NCBI RefSeq assembly: GCF_001949145.1
Contig: NW_019091546.1
Location: 167,708 to 231,707, forward strand
Direction of reading: 5' to 3'
Length of the DNA stretch: 64,000 nucleotides
Source of the DNA: Acanthaster planci
Lineage: Eukaryota; Echinodermata; Asteroidea; Valvatida; Acanthasteridae
The translations under genes and the position numbers were made by a program. The notes under the pieces were generated by a model. The model was not told the DNA's origin and searched no databases. It was given only the letters and a program-made list of their open reading frames with translations. Below are positions 24,701 to 36,700 of the stretch, piece by piece. Positions within the stretch are counted from its first letter, which is position 1. Each line of letters opens with the position of its first letter.

Positions 24701-27700
24701 GGCTTGTTTTTGGGCAGAACACTCGAGGGAGAAATTCCGAAACACCAAAAAACTCACTCAGGGCGAGCTGCTTGTCGGTGGCGGTTTTGTCTTGGCACAG
24801 GTGGAAGGGCAGCAATCTCTTGATGGCCTTGCTGGCTGTGGTGAAGGGCTTCTTGGTGTCTGCCTTCTCCGCGCTGGCTTGGTCCTGAGCTAACTGCTTG
24901 GCAAGTCTGGGGGACAACAAAGATTGTTTGGATCTTACTGACATGATCGACATGCAGGCTTGGGCGGTATTGCCTTTTTCCACACCGTGGTATCTGTGAA
25001 AAAAAATACCAGGGTATTTACTAAAACAGCGGTGTTTGTTGCAGAGGGCATTACATCATCAAAAGGCAGGAGTGATTCTGACATTCATTGGCAAACACAT
25101 ACAAAACAACTTTGGTTCGGCATAAAGGGATTTTTAACGTCACAAAACCCCCTGAACTTAAGCATTATAATTCATCTTTCCATTTGATGTCAAATAAATC
25201 TTATATATGTGAAAAAATAATAAAAACTGAACGGTGTTTGAAATACCGATCCATTGCTCCATGATTCCTGTCTGTGTGGTCACTCCTTTGGTGCGTTCAG
25301 GCAAATACTCCAGTCAACAAGAGTGAAGATGTGTACGCATTATTCTCGGGTCAGGAATATACTTCTGCATGACGCTGATCCGCGCAGCGTACTCCTGCCG
25401 TTCGTGTGCTTCCGAGGAGTACTCGTGTTAAAGCGAGTAGCTCGCTTGAACGTACCCTTCATGTCCTATTGTGTGAAAATCTGCACGTGCACTACAGTCA
25501 ACTTGGTACTCGCCGAGACAGTGCGTTAATGTAATGATTGCATGCCGGTCACCAGCGGCTGCTCCTCTGTGCGTGTGCAATACATGTAGCAAGGTAGCTT
25601 CCAGAGAACTCTACGGCGTGGCCGGCATTGCAAGTAACAATCAACTCTCGTTATTACAAAATCAATTATAATGAAATTCCGATTATAACAAACACTGGTC
25701 CCGGCAAAAACGTGCACATTACTATGTGGAGAAAATCTGTTACAGCGAAATCGCATTGTACAAAATTCCTGGTAAAATGAAAGGTTTCCATCACTCCGTT
25801 GTCTGAAAAACCATTGTTGCCGACCCATTTATAAAGCATTTGCAAATCGCAATGGGGAAAACACGTGCGCAGTGCACCACACTGGTTCCCGCTGGGCCGA
25901 ACTGTTGCCAATGAAGGCATGATGGAAATGCACACACGTAAACATCGTTGATGTTAACGATGTCAAAAAGATCTCTTGGTTATGATTTATTTAATATATT
26001 TTGATGTGTTTAGAATAATAAGCTTCACTGTCATATGACAAGATGTTTAATGTACATGCGAGATAAAAAGCAATGTGAAAGCATTGATCCAGGGATTTTT
26101 TAAAGACTTTCGATCACCATGAACGAGGACGAAGCTAACTTAACGGCATGCACAAGTAGGCCTGTGTGTACCTGCAAGAATGTATAAACCCATCAACTCG
26201 GGCCTCCATCCGTGTAAATAGTCATTCCAACACAACTTGTGTCGTGGAGAGACAGTTTTATTTAATTTTCTGTCTGCATTTTCATGTTCGGCACTAGCTG
26301 CATGACCATGATTGATCAATAGTCTCTGAGTTCACTCACCCACTGCCGTGCGGCCACCTGCTTGCGAGACGGTCACTGAAGAAGTGTAACGTCATGAGGG
26401 AATATTGTGCTTGGATAGCCGCTTTGCAAAATGTACGTCATGACAGCGTACAATCTCATTGGCAGGCATGCTACATCTTTTAGCAGTAATATGAATAATT
26501 CAGCGATTAGTCGGGCTCTTGAGAAGCGAGAATCAGAAAACTCATTAGGGTTGTATTTTTATTTGAATCGCGATGGGATTTTTGGTTTTGGTGTTTGTAA
26601 AATCACTGTAAAAAATCATTGATTTTTAAATTTTGCGTCACACTTGTAATGACAACAGGAAGCTGGGCGAACGATGTCCGTTTCTCAGATTGTTAACCCC
26701 TTTATGACAGGACTTTCTTTCCGAAAGCCGACTCCAAGAATTCCAGCCTTGCTTGGCCATGAAGGCCACCTGCCAAACCGCAAATTCTCGGTTTGTGGTC
26801 CAGCGTGCTCTGCATGCTTTGAATTACATGGTGAAAAGGCTGATTGTTCGGTGGCATGCGGCTCTACTCACGCNNNNNNNNNNNNNNNNNNNNNNNNNNN
26901 NNNNNNNNNNNNNNNNNNNNNNNNNNNNNNNNNNNNNNNNNNNNNNNNNNNNNNNNNNNNNNNNNNNNNNNNNNNNNNNNNGGATCTCAATTTTTACGGC
27001 AGCTCTAGCCGCTTTCTGTCGCAAACACAACATCATTTGTGACGTCAAACACAACATCAAATCAATACAAGTGAAGCAACATTGGTGTACGGCTTGCAGC
27101 CCGTTAAAACAGTTTTCCTTGCAAGAAGTTTTCAGGAAATGGACAGCTTACGGGGTGGGTTTGGGCTTCTTGGACAGTTTGTCCTTCTCTTTCTCCCGCT
27201 CTTTCTCCCGCTCCTTGTCCCGCTCTCTCTCCTTGTCCTTGTCTTTGTGCTTGGACTTATGCTTGTGCTTCTCCTTCTCTGGCTTGGGCAGGATCTCCTT
27301 CGGGGGCTCCTTGGAGGCGACTGGCTTGGATGCGATTGCCGGCTTGATGGCGATGTTCTTCTGAGAAACAAAAACACCAAAGCCCACAGAAGAAGCAAGT
27401 TAACAACCCGTGTTCAGCACAGCAAGGAAAAGATGGGGGTGAAATCTTTACAGCCCTGGACACTGCCTGGAGTTGTAGCTGGACGGTGGGTGGCCTGCTC
27501 AAAAGGACATGGTGAAAACAAAAAGGAAAAGGCGCGCAACTGGTATTAAGGAATCCAAGCTCATCTTCAACAGTACCTGATGTACACGAAAATACATGCA
27601 TTTATTACAGGGAGCACAGAGCGAAAAACTTGTTGTTTTGAAGGTCTTCCTTCGACAGTAGCCAATCTAAGCAGCAAGATGGAAGACTGCCCCACCCCCC

Positions 27701-30700
27701 CAAAAAAAAAACCCACTGACTAATGTTCCAATACTTGTTATAAAAAAACATGGTCTCAAAATTCCAAATGGAATAGGACAGCTTCTGAATTATACCCTCC
27801 CATGTGCATTTGGGAACAGACCGGAACCAGCTGCATGGCATTGTCAGTGAAAAGCCAGGCCTTGCTCGGGCATAGCAGGGGCGTTTGGGCTGTATCACCT
27901 GCTCTGAACGGTAGGCTCTCCACTACTAGTCTCTGTCTTGGGCCATTATTCCCACTGAGATGAATGGCCGCTCCAGTCGGCTATGATGCAAGTTGCCCGC
28001 AAACTGAATGGAACTGAACTGAATAGTCACAGACTGAAGCAGGTTGCTCTTCAATTTGACCAGGCTGTCTAGAAAGCCTAATTGTACCGATCGATTACAC
28101 CTCTAAATGTAAAAGACTAACCAAAGGAAGATAAAAGGCCCGACGGCCTATGCACTGCCTGGATTTTCAAAAATGCAGTCACACCTCTAGCTACAGTTGC
28201 TCTCTTAATTGACAGAAGAAAGCATCAAAGAATTCAATTATTTACGAGGGCACGACTCCAGAGCTACACCCTCACCAGCAGACCACAGACTGGCATACCT
28301 TATAGCCAACCCCTCCTTCATACCAACTCCCTGATTCCTGAAAGCTGAAATCCAACCCCGTTTTGTGGGTACTGCTAGCCCCGGGATGCTCCTGTACCTA
28401 CCTTGGTGGGGCTGCTGCTGCTGACCTGCTGTTGAGTGATTTGCTGCGGGTGTGGTGCCACTGCAGGCTGACTGCTACTTGACCTTGCCTGTAGAGAGAG
28501 AAACAAAACACTCCTGTGATGAGCCGGAACCTTACGCCCACAGGGGGTGGGGTGGGGGAATTATGGAAAGGGGAAGGGCATGAGCCGGGTGGGTGGAAGA
28601 ACTTCTGTGATGGGAAAGTGATTGCAGGTAATTTGCCTCTCCGCCGGTGATTTCTTTTGAGAGATGTGAATTATGACACTGATCGCCCAGCTTTCCACTT
28701 GGCACGGACCTTTTGCAGCAAAATGCAGCAATGCAATACAATTCCCGAAACATTCATCCGAGTTTTCCTCCCACCTCTACGACTGAACTTTTCTTCGTGA
28801 TCTTCTACACTCATTATCATCCTGTAATTGGTGCTAAATGTGCTGTCGGATGATCAGATATAAATACATTTGCATTCCATGTTTGCTCTCATGCCAAGGA
28901 TATAGTGCTCCCTGTAGAGTCCACAGCTCAATGCTGACAATTTCAGAGCAAATGGCTGATCAGACACAACCACTATTGTGGTACCCATTCACTCATTAGT
29001 ACAATCAACCCCAGATCTCAAAATTGATGCTCCGGACCACAAGGACTCGATGAGCTACTTTTCGGCCGGGGTGGCTGGTCTTGACCGGACCGGAGGAGAC
29101 TGACCTGCGCCTGGATCTTGAGCAGCAGGGGCTGGTGCATCTTGTAGAACTGCTGCTGCTGCTCGGGTGTCACCTTCTTGAGATGCTCCTGCAGTTGCCT
29201 GACCAGCAGCCGCTGCTTAGGGGTCAGGGTGGAGTTGCCCGCCTGGGCTGCTCCCTGAAAAAAGGTCCACATCAAACAAACTCAGGACGTTTCAACGATA
29301 CAACCTCCCCCCTCCCCTCCGAGGCACAAATCGTAGCCTGCCCTACGAGAGTGAGTCAGAAAAGGCAGGAATCACCTTTGTGAGTTTCAGTTTGTATACC
29401 GACGAAAGCAAATTGAGCTCTCTTTTCTGCTACATGACTGTTCGGTATCCTGGTAAATACGGATACTGTGAACGTGAGTGAAGTTTCCTATCCTACTGAT
29501 TTTAAATTGTGCAAGATTCTTCCTGCTAAATGACGTAAGCGACTTCTGTCTACTTTTCAGACTGGGTCACAAATACAGTAACTGGACGTTTCCAAAGATA
29601 TATCTTCAGCTTCTCCAGAAGCTGATTTTGAAACATTGTGAACCAAACAGAAACAAGAAGACAGAGGTCCCATCATTAGGAGCGCTGCAGCGGCATGAAG
29701 GTTCTGCCGTCTGCGACATTAAACACCAGACAGATTTCAGACGGCATTCCACATATGTGCACAATGACTTAAAAAGTAACAAACACAAAGCGAGGAAAAA
29801 ACCCAATGATATGTGATCTGACCTGTCACGAGTCCATGCAAGTCATCTAGTCTTACAAGATGTCACAAGCTTTTCAAAGCAAACCGTCGTTTCATTTCTT
29901 TATCTCTGCGTACCCTACTGCTTCTGTGAAAGGTTTTGTGATAGACCGGACTGCGGTGCTGGAATAACAATCTCATCTGTGGTTACTGACATCAGTCTTT
30001 ACCTTTAGGGATGCTTGAATAGCCGCGGCAGTTGCAACAGCTGAGGCCAGCTGCTGTGCGCCTTGCTGCTGTTGTTGCTGCTGCTGCAGGGCATCCTTGC
30101 TGTTCAGCGACTGCGACAGGACCTGCCCGGCCCCTGCTGCCGGCTTCTGGGCTGAGGCAAAGGCCGGCGTGGACTGACTCAGGCCCTGCGACTGCAGGGT
30201 TGCTGCGGCGCCGGTGGTTGCCTGCGACGTCGAGGTGGGCTTCTGCTGCTGTGACGCTGTGAGAAAACAAAGCAGCAAGCAGTGTGTATAATCCCCGGCT
30301 CACTGGGCAATGCTTGACTGTACAGGAAACGTGTCAAATCTTGTCCGGAAACATTGAAAGAGCACTGTAGTTTCCAAGATGGGCTTACATGTGCATGTTT
30401 ATGTTAATTAGACCTTTGTACTTTGCAAACTTTGTATGTAATTTGCATACTATCTACAGGATCTACTCATCTGCATGTGACCCATACCTTTGACTTGCAG
30501 TGCTGATATTTGAATGAAACATGCTATTGCCAAAGACCAATGACTGACCAATCAGAAGGTAGGGGGAATCATTCAGCTCACCTCCCGAGGCCAAGTACTG
30601 AGACAGCTGCTGGCGGGCCTGCTGCACGATCTTCTGCTGCAGAGACTGCAGCTGGGCCAGCATGTTCTTCTGCTGGTCAGTAGGGCTGGCCAGGGCGCCC

Positions 30701-33700
30701 AGCTGCCGGATGTGGCTCTGCACCAGCTGCAGCTGCCGTTGGGCCTGGATGCTGATCTGCTGGATGACCTGCTGCCGACCGCTTGGGGCCTGGCTCGACT
30801 GCAACATTGCGGCAGAACAGGGAGGGGAGGAAACGAAACAAAAGTAAAAGCCCCTCAAAGTCAAGTCTCAACACAGACCTTTAGGTCTAAGCTATACACT
30901 GAGCCACAGCCGTGCCGAACTCAAATGATTCATTTTTTAAAAAGTTCAGCACGGCAATAGCATGACGTTTGCACGATTCTGGTCGGCAAATAGAATTTGG
31001 CAAGGTAAGCCCTTCAGCTCGAAGGGGCAGGGGTCGAAATTAACGGTGGTCCGCTGGCCTGAGGCCAGTAGAAAAGTCGGCAGACCAGCTGATCTAATAA
31101 AACTGGAGGTCCGGTGGGCAAGTTGAAATCTGATGTCTTTTCTGTCTTCACAAGCATCTTTCAATAACCTTTTCCCACTTTAAATGCTTGTTCTTATATG
31201 TCTTCCTACTTACATTAGCAATTTCTGAAAAAGAAGTTATTTTCACGCGTTTCCATTCATGTTTCGCTGTTGCAGAGGTGAAAACATGTGCGCAAAGTTC
31301 AATGCATTAAACGTTTTAAATGAAGCTGCTCTGGTTCCCGCCGCGCCCATGCAAAAGAATGCATGACGGAAATGTAGGAACCAGAACCAGTCTGTACTGT
31401 ACATGTTCTGAATATATTTTACATGTCCACTCTACATCCGCAGTACACGTCACGTATGCAACCCTAAGGCTGCAGGTCGAAAAGACATTGATGTTGTAAG
31501 AGGTTTTCTACAAGTTAATTCCCAGAACTTGGTCTCTTATTTATGTACATGTACATGTATGTATTTTCTGCGTTCACGAGTTTAATTCGAGCTTGTTCTG
31601 CTCGTGGCTCAAGGTTTATCGCCCGCTGGTCTGGATGCATCTTTGATTGGCTGGTACAAGTACGCACAGCCGTAAGTGCAAAACCAAATGATTAATTTAC
31701 TATGCCCATATACAGGTTGAAATACCACTCACTGCTTTCAAACAGCTAAACACCACTACTTATGAAAATACCATCGTCCATAAAAAGTCATGGGGCAAAT
31801 TTGACATCAACCAAGATTGGCGTTTCCGTGAACTTTGCCCATCCATACAAATGGTGGCAACATGGCAGCAAGCAGTCTGTAATAGTACTCTTTGATTTGC
31901 AAATTGAATTTCCTTTCAGTTGAATTTGGAAAAATGAGGGGGGAGGGAAGAGCCTTATCCGCTTCTGATTATTTAAGTTTTGATCTATGTGACCAAACTT
32001 GTACATGCTTGCTTCAGTCAAAACCCAAAAGCAGAACAGTTCTCCTGAACAAACATGCGCAGCTGGGCAAAGTGATGAAACCAGGTAAGCGATGGACTGC
32101 TGAAAGTTACTTGGCTTATTGCTACTTTAACATGCAGCATTCCTTCTCAGGAAGATTTCAATCAAGTCTAATTTTGATTAGCGTTCAAATCTTCTACAAG
32201 CAACTTTCTAGACTCTGAGGGTAAATGCAGATCTAAAAAAGGATCAGGGATCCTGACAAAAAAAGTGGCATTGGTTTGGATAACTTACCACCTGAGTGAT
32301 TCCCGATGAGCTGCCTTGCTCCCCACCCTGCGGCTGTTGTTGCATCTGAACTCCTTGTTGCTGCACTAGCATGCCTTGCTGCTGCTGTTGCATCCCCTGC
32401 TGCTGTTCTTGCACACTGTGCTGCTGGTGAACAGCTTGCAGCTGTACATTTGGCGGCACCTCCATCCCTTGATGTTGGCTGACCCTTTGTTGCACTAGCA
32501 ACCCTTGCTGCTGCTGCTGCTGGCCTTGGTACTGCACCTGCACCCCTTGCTGTGTTGCATTGTCACCTGCTCGCTGAACAGTCTGCACCTGTAGGCCACT
32601 TGCAGGAGTGCCCACCTGCACCTGGGCGGGGCCACCTTGTGACAGCTGGTCCGCTCCAATCTGACTGGTACTCTGCTGCTGCACCTGAACCACGGCTGAC
32701 GAGGCGCTCAACTGTCGCTGTTGCTGCAGCTGCTGTTGAACAGTTACCTGTGCAGCAGGCGCGGCGGCTACATTTTGTGAGGTCATCTGGAACAGGTTCC
32801 CCTGGCCAATTTGGAGGCTGCCCTGAGATGGCTGATCCAAGCTCTGCGAGGTCTGCACAACACTCGTGAGCTGACCAAGAAGTGGGCTCTGCTTGGCCTG
32901 GGCCAGACCGGCCTGTTGCCCGGTCGCTCCCTGGGAGATCTGCTGCTGCAGCTGACTCTGAGCCACGGCCTGCTGGGGGCTGGTTCCACCATTAGCCCCT
33001 TGTTGGTCTACGGGTAATGCACTGCTTTGTTGTTGCTGCTGCTGCTGTTTCTGCTGGCGCAATCTTGCCAGATGGATAGCTGCTGAGCCCAACCCTCCAA
33101 ATGTGTGCGGTACTTGAGAGCTGACAGCCTGCTGTTGTGAAACGGCAGTAACTCTGGTCTGGGGCAAAACCTGCAATCCTTGCTCCAGGGAAGGCTGGAC
33201 TTGAGTTGCTGATTTATCACTGTTACTGTTGGCACTGGCTAGCTGAGGTGTCCCTTGGCTTTGCTGGGCACTCGATGCTTGTAGATCACCTGGTTGGCTC
33301 GATGCAGCCTGGGGCTGCGCACTTTGACTTTGCTGCTGTAGTTGCAACTGCTGTTGCTGTTTCTGCTGCTGAAGGGTCATTTGCAGCTGTTTAAGAAAGT
33401 GTGGATTGGCCTGAATGAACTGCTGTAGTTGCTGCTGGGATGTGATCTGCTGTCCCTTGCCGCTCTGGTTGATGAGGGCCAGCAGGGCCTGCCCAATGGT
33501 CATCTGCCGTGTCCCTGGTTTTGATTGCTGCTGCTGTTGCTGTGCCAATGGTGTCTGCTGGTCAGCAGTTGGCTGAGATGACTGTGCCATCTGCGGCTGA
33601 CTCAGGGGTGGTTGTGATGACGAAGTCTGGGACTGCAACCCTTGTGAATTCAGTGAAAGCAACTGCTGCTGAGAGGTGTACGCCATTTGTGAACTCTGCA

Positions 33701-36700
33701 AAACCTGCTCCACAGTTTGCTGGGCTTGCTGCTGACTGACTGTCAGAGTCCCTTGCTGTTGCTGCTGCTGTTGGTCCTGTTGCGCCAGTTGGCCTGGAGC
33801 AGCTTGGAGAATCTGCTGGGCAGGCTGTACTTGCTGGAGTGACAGCTGAGCCTTAAGCTGTGCCTGCTGGGCAGACAGCTGCGCCTGCTGCTGCGACAGT
33901 CGAAGTGCTTGCTGGATAGCCTGCTGGGCACCATGAGAAGTCGGACCGCCTGGTTGGCCAGCCTGCTGCAATTGCTGACCAGCCTGCTGCTGGTGCTGTT
34001 GCTGCTGGGCTTGTTGCAGCTTCAACACCTTTTGGTAGAGCTGGAACTGTTGCTGGTCAGCATCCAATAAGGCCTGCGCTTTAGCATCTGGCTGCTTCTG
34101 CTGGACCGAGACTGAGCTCACCTGATACGTCGATTGCGTCACTTGGGGCGTCACTGACAACTGGGTCGTCTGGGCACTGGTCGGGTGACTACCGGCCTTA
34201 CTGATAGTCATTGTCGGTATACCCTGCGCGTTTGGAGTGATAGTGAAGTCTGTCTGCAAGACGACGGTGGCCGGGCTTTGGTGTGTGGGAACCCGCTGGA
34301 TGGCCTGTGCTGGTGTTTGCAGAGGGGACGCTCTCTCTGCTACGCCCGTCTTTGGGGCTATGTCTGCAGTTGTTTTCTTCTTCTTCGAGGGTCGCGAGGA
34401 CTTCTTTGCTTTGCTGTTTGCCGGCTCTGCCTGGCTCTCGCCCGTGGCAAGTTCTGGTGCCACCCCAACTCCAGACTGAGTCGTGGTGGTAGAGGCAACA
34501 GGCTGAGCCTGCGTCATCACAATGATGTTCCCCTGACTTGTGCCGATGGTAATCACAGGATGCACTTTTTGGGTTGTCCCGTAGTTTGAAAGGACGGTCT
34601 GATTTTGGAGGACGACGGCCTGTTGAGGCACGACAATGCCAGGCTGTGAAGTCCCAGTACCCTGCTGATGAGCAAGAGTCTTGGTCAAGGTGTTGCCCTG
34701 TCCAGTAACTGGCTGGTTGACTATTTGGTAGGTCTGCTGGACGGGAGTGCTGCTGTCTTGCTGGGCTGAGGCAACCTGGAACGGCTGCCCCGTTGACTGC
34801 TGTTGGACAATTCTATAGCTCTGCTGCTGCTGCTGCTGGCCGCTGGAATTCCCTTGCTGCACAGCCTGCGTGGGAATCTGTAAAATTTGACCCGATGTCT
34901 GGTGCGGCACCAGGCGGTAGCTTTGCTGCTGTGATGAACTGTTGTTATTCTCCTGTTGAGATGATGCTGCTGGCTGCAGCAGCTGTGAAACCACCTGTGG
35001 TTGCTGCGTCTGATCTTGGCTTGCCGTCGAGACCATGACAGATGGTCCCAGTGTTGGATGGGTGATGATCTGGTAATTTTGGGGAACGGCACCAGCCTGC
35101 AGGGCCTGCGTGGGTATCGTGATAGTCTGCACAGGTCTGATAGAGATGGGAGTCTTGGCTACAGTGCCGCCAGCTGGCTTGGGCTGTATGTTGGCGGGGC
35201 CTTTGACGACCTGAGGCGAGGCTATGATGGTCTGCATTCCAGACACCTTGGGCGTGGCCTTGGGCGGGGCTTGGACCAAAGTGATCTGCTGACCAGGGGC
35301 TCCGCCAATGATGACCTGGCTCAGTGCCATGACCCTTCCCGGGGCGAGAGCCCCACCCTGCTGCAGGAGCTGGTTGCTGGGTATGATCTGGATGGGCTGG
35401 CCCACGGCCTGACTCGGCCCCAGCGACTGGGTCATGCTCTGCACGGCCTGCAGCATGGTGCCGGACAAGGTGACAGGCTGGCCTGCCGCATTCCTGGCGA
35501 TGATGGTAGAGCCTGGGGCCAAGTAGTGGAGGGTGCCGCCTGGGGTCTGGGCAGTGGGTGCTGCCTTGGCCGGCTGCTCCTGCACCTGGCTGGCGGTCTG
35601 CCCCAGTTGCACTGGAACCTGTGCGGCAGAGTCTTCAACACCACCTGCCACACTGGTGCCCCCGTTCAGCACTTGCAGGGCTGGAGTCTCGGCATATGGC
35701 TTGATAGTGGCTACGGGGATTGCAGTGTTGGAACTGGCCGAGGATGGTACAGCATGAACCTGTGTGCTCTGCTGCACTTGGACGAACTGAGCTTGTGGGT
35801 TGTAGGCATCGGACCCTGCGGCATTTTGCTGGGCCGGGCTGGCTTTCCCCACAAACTCGTCACCGTGAGTTGTGCTTGATACGGCCTGAGCATCAAGTGT
35901 GTCCGATGTGGCAAGTGATGTCTGCAGATAGCTCGGTTGAGGGTCACTTTGAGGCAAGATCAGGTCAGTCGGTGAGAGGAGTTGATGGCTAGAAGGGTAG
36001 TTAATCTGACCATAAAAATAAGAAAAAATCAAAGTTTGAGACTGGGGCAAAATAATTAGGCCTTCAAGCTTACTGGCAGAATGTGTAGAAAATATAGCCA
36101 AGGACATAAACACTGCATATGAGGTAACATATTAACTATTGCACAATGCTAGTCCCCCTAAAGTTAGGGGAACAAAACTCATGCGGTAAGTAGCCCTAGT
36201 TTAATGATTTTGCCACTCGAAAAGTATATGCCGTGTCATTAGCAAAATGATAAGCTTTGATTCTGAACAGAAAATGAGCCTAGCTTTTCAATTTATATTT
36301 CATTGACTTTCAATCTTCAATCACCATTCAATCTTATCACATTTGTCTCAATCAAACTGAACTTTCTCTCCCTGCGCTATGCACTTTCCCGGGCTCAATG
36401 GCTGGTATAAAAAACAAAGGAACCCAAAGTTTGTGTCTGGTAAGTACTGCAACACTCCAAACAGTCTCCTTCGGGCATCAAGTGTTCAAAAGAGCCAGTC
36501 AGGCTTTCCGAAAACAACCCCAAGGTTATTGGAGAACAAAGTGTGCGTGCAGGTCAGTGTGTACCTGCGTTGATAAGGCAATCCTTATTGGGCCCCTAGT
36601 CAAGGCTTGTCATTCATGACTATTCATTTGGAGATGCCCTCTTCAGGCTGGTTGCTAGATATCGACACTTGGTGTTGCCCTTTAGTTGAACTAGGCTCTC

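Noticed and set aside
35001-35879. 292-codon open frame on the plus strand
   Set aside because: It is antisense to BICRA exon 3, has Gly/Leu/Arg composition expected from the complement of Gln/Ala/Pro codons, and has no domain or splice support.
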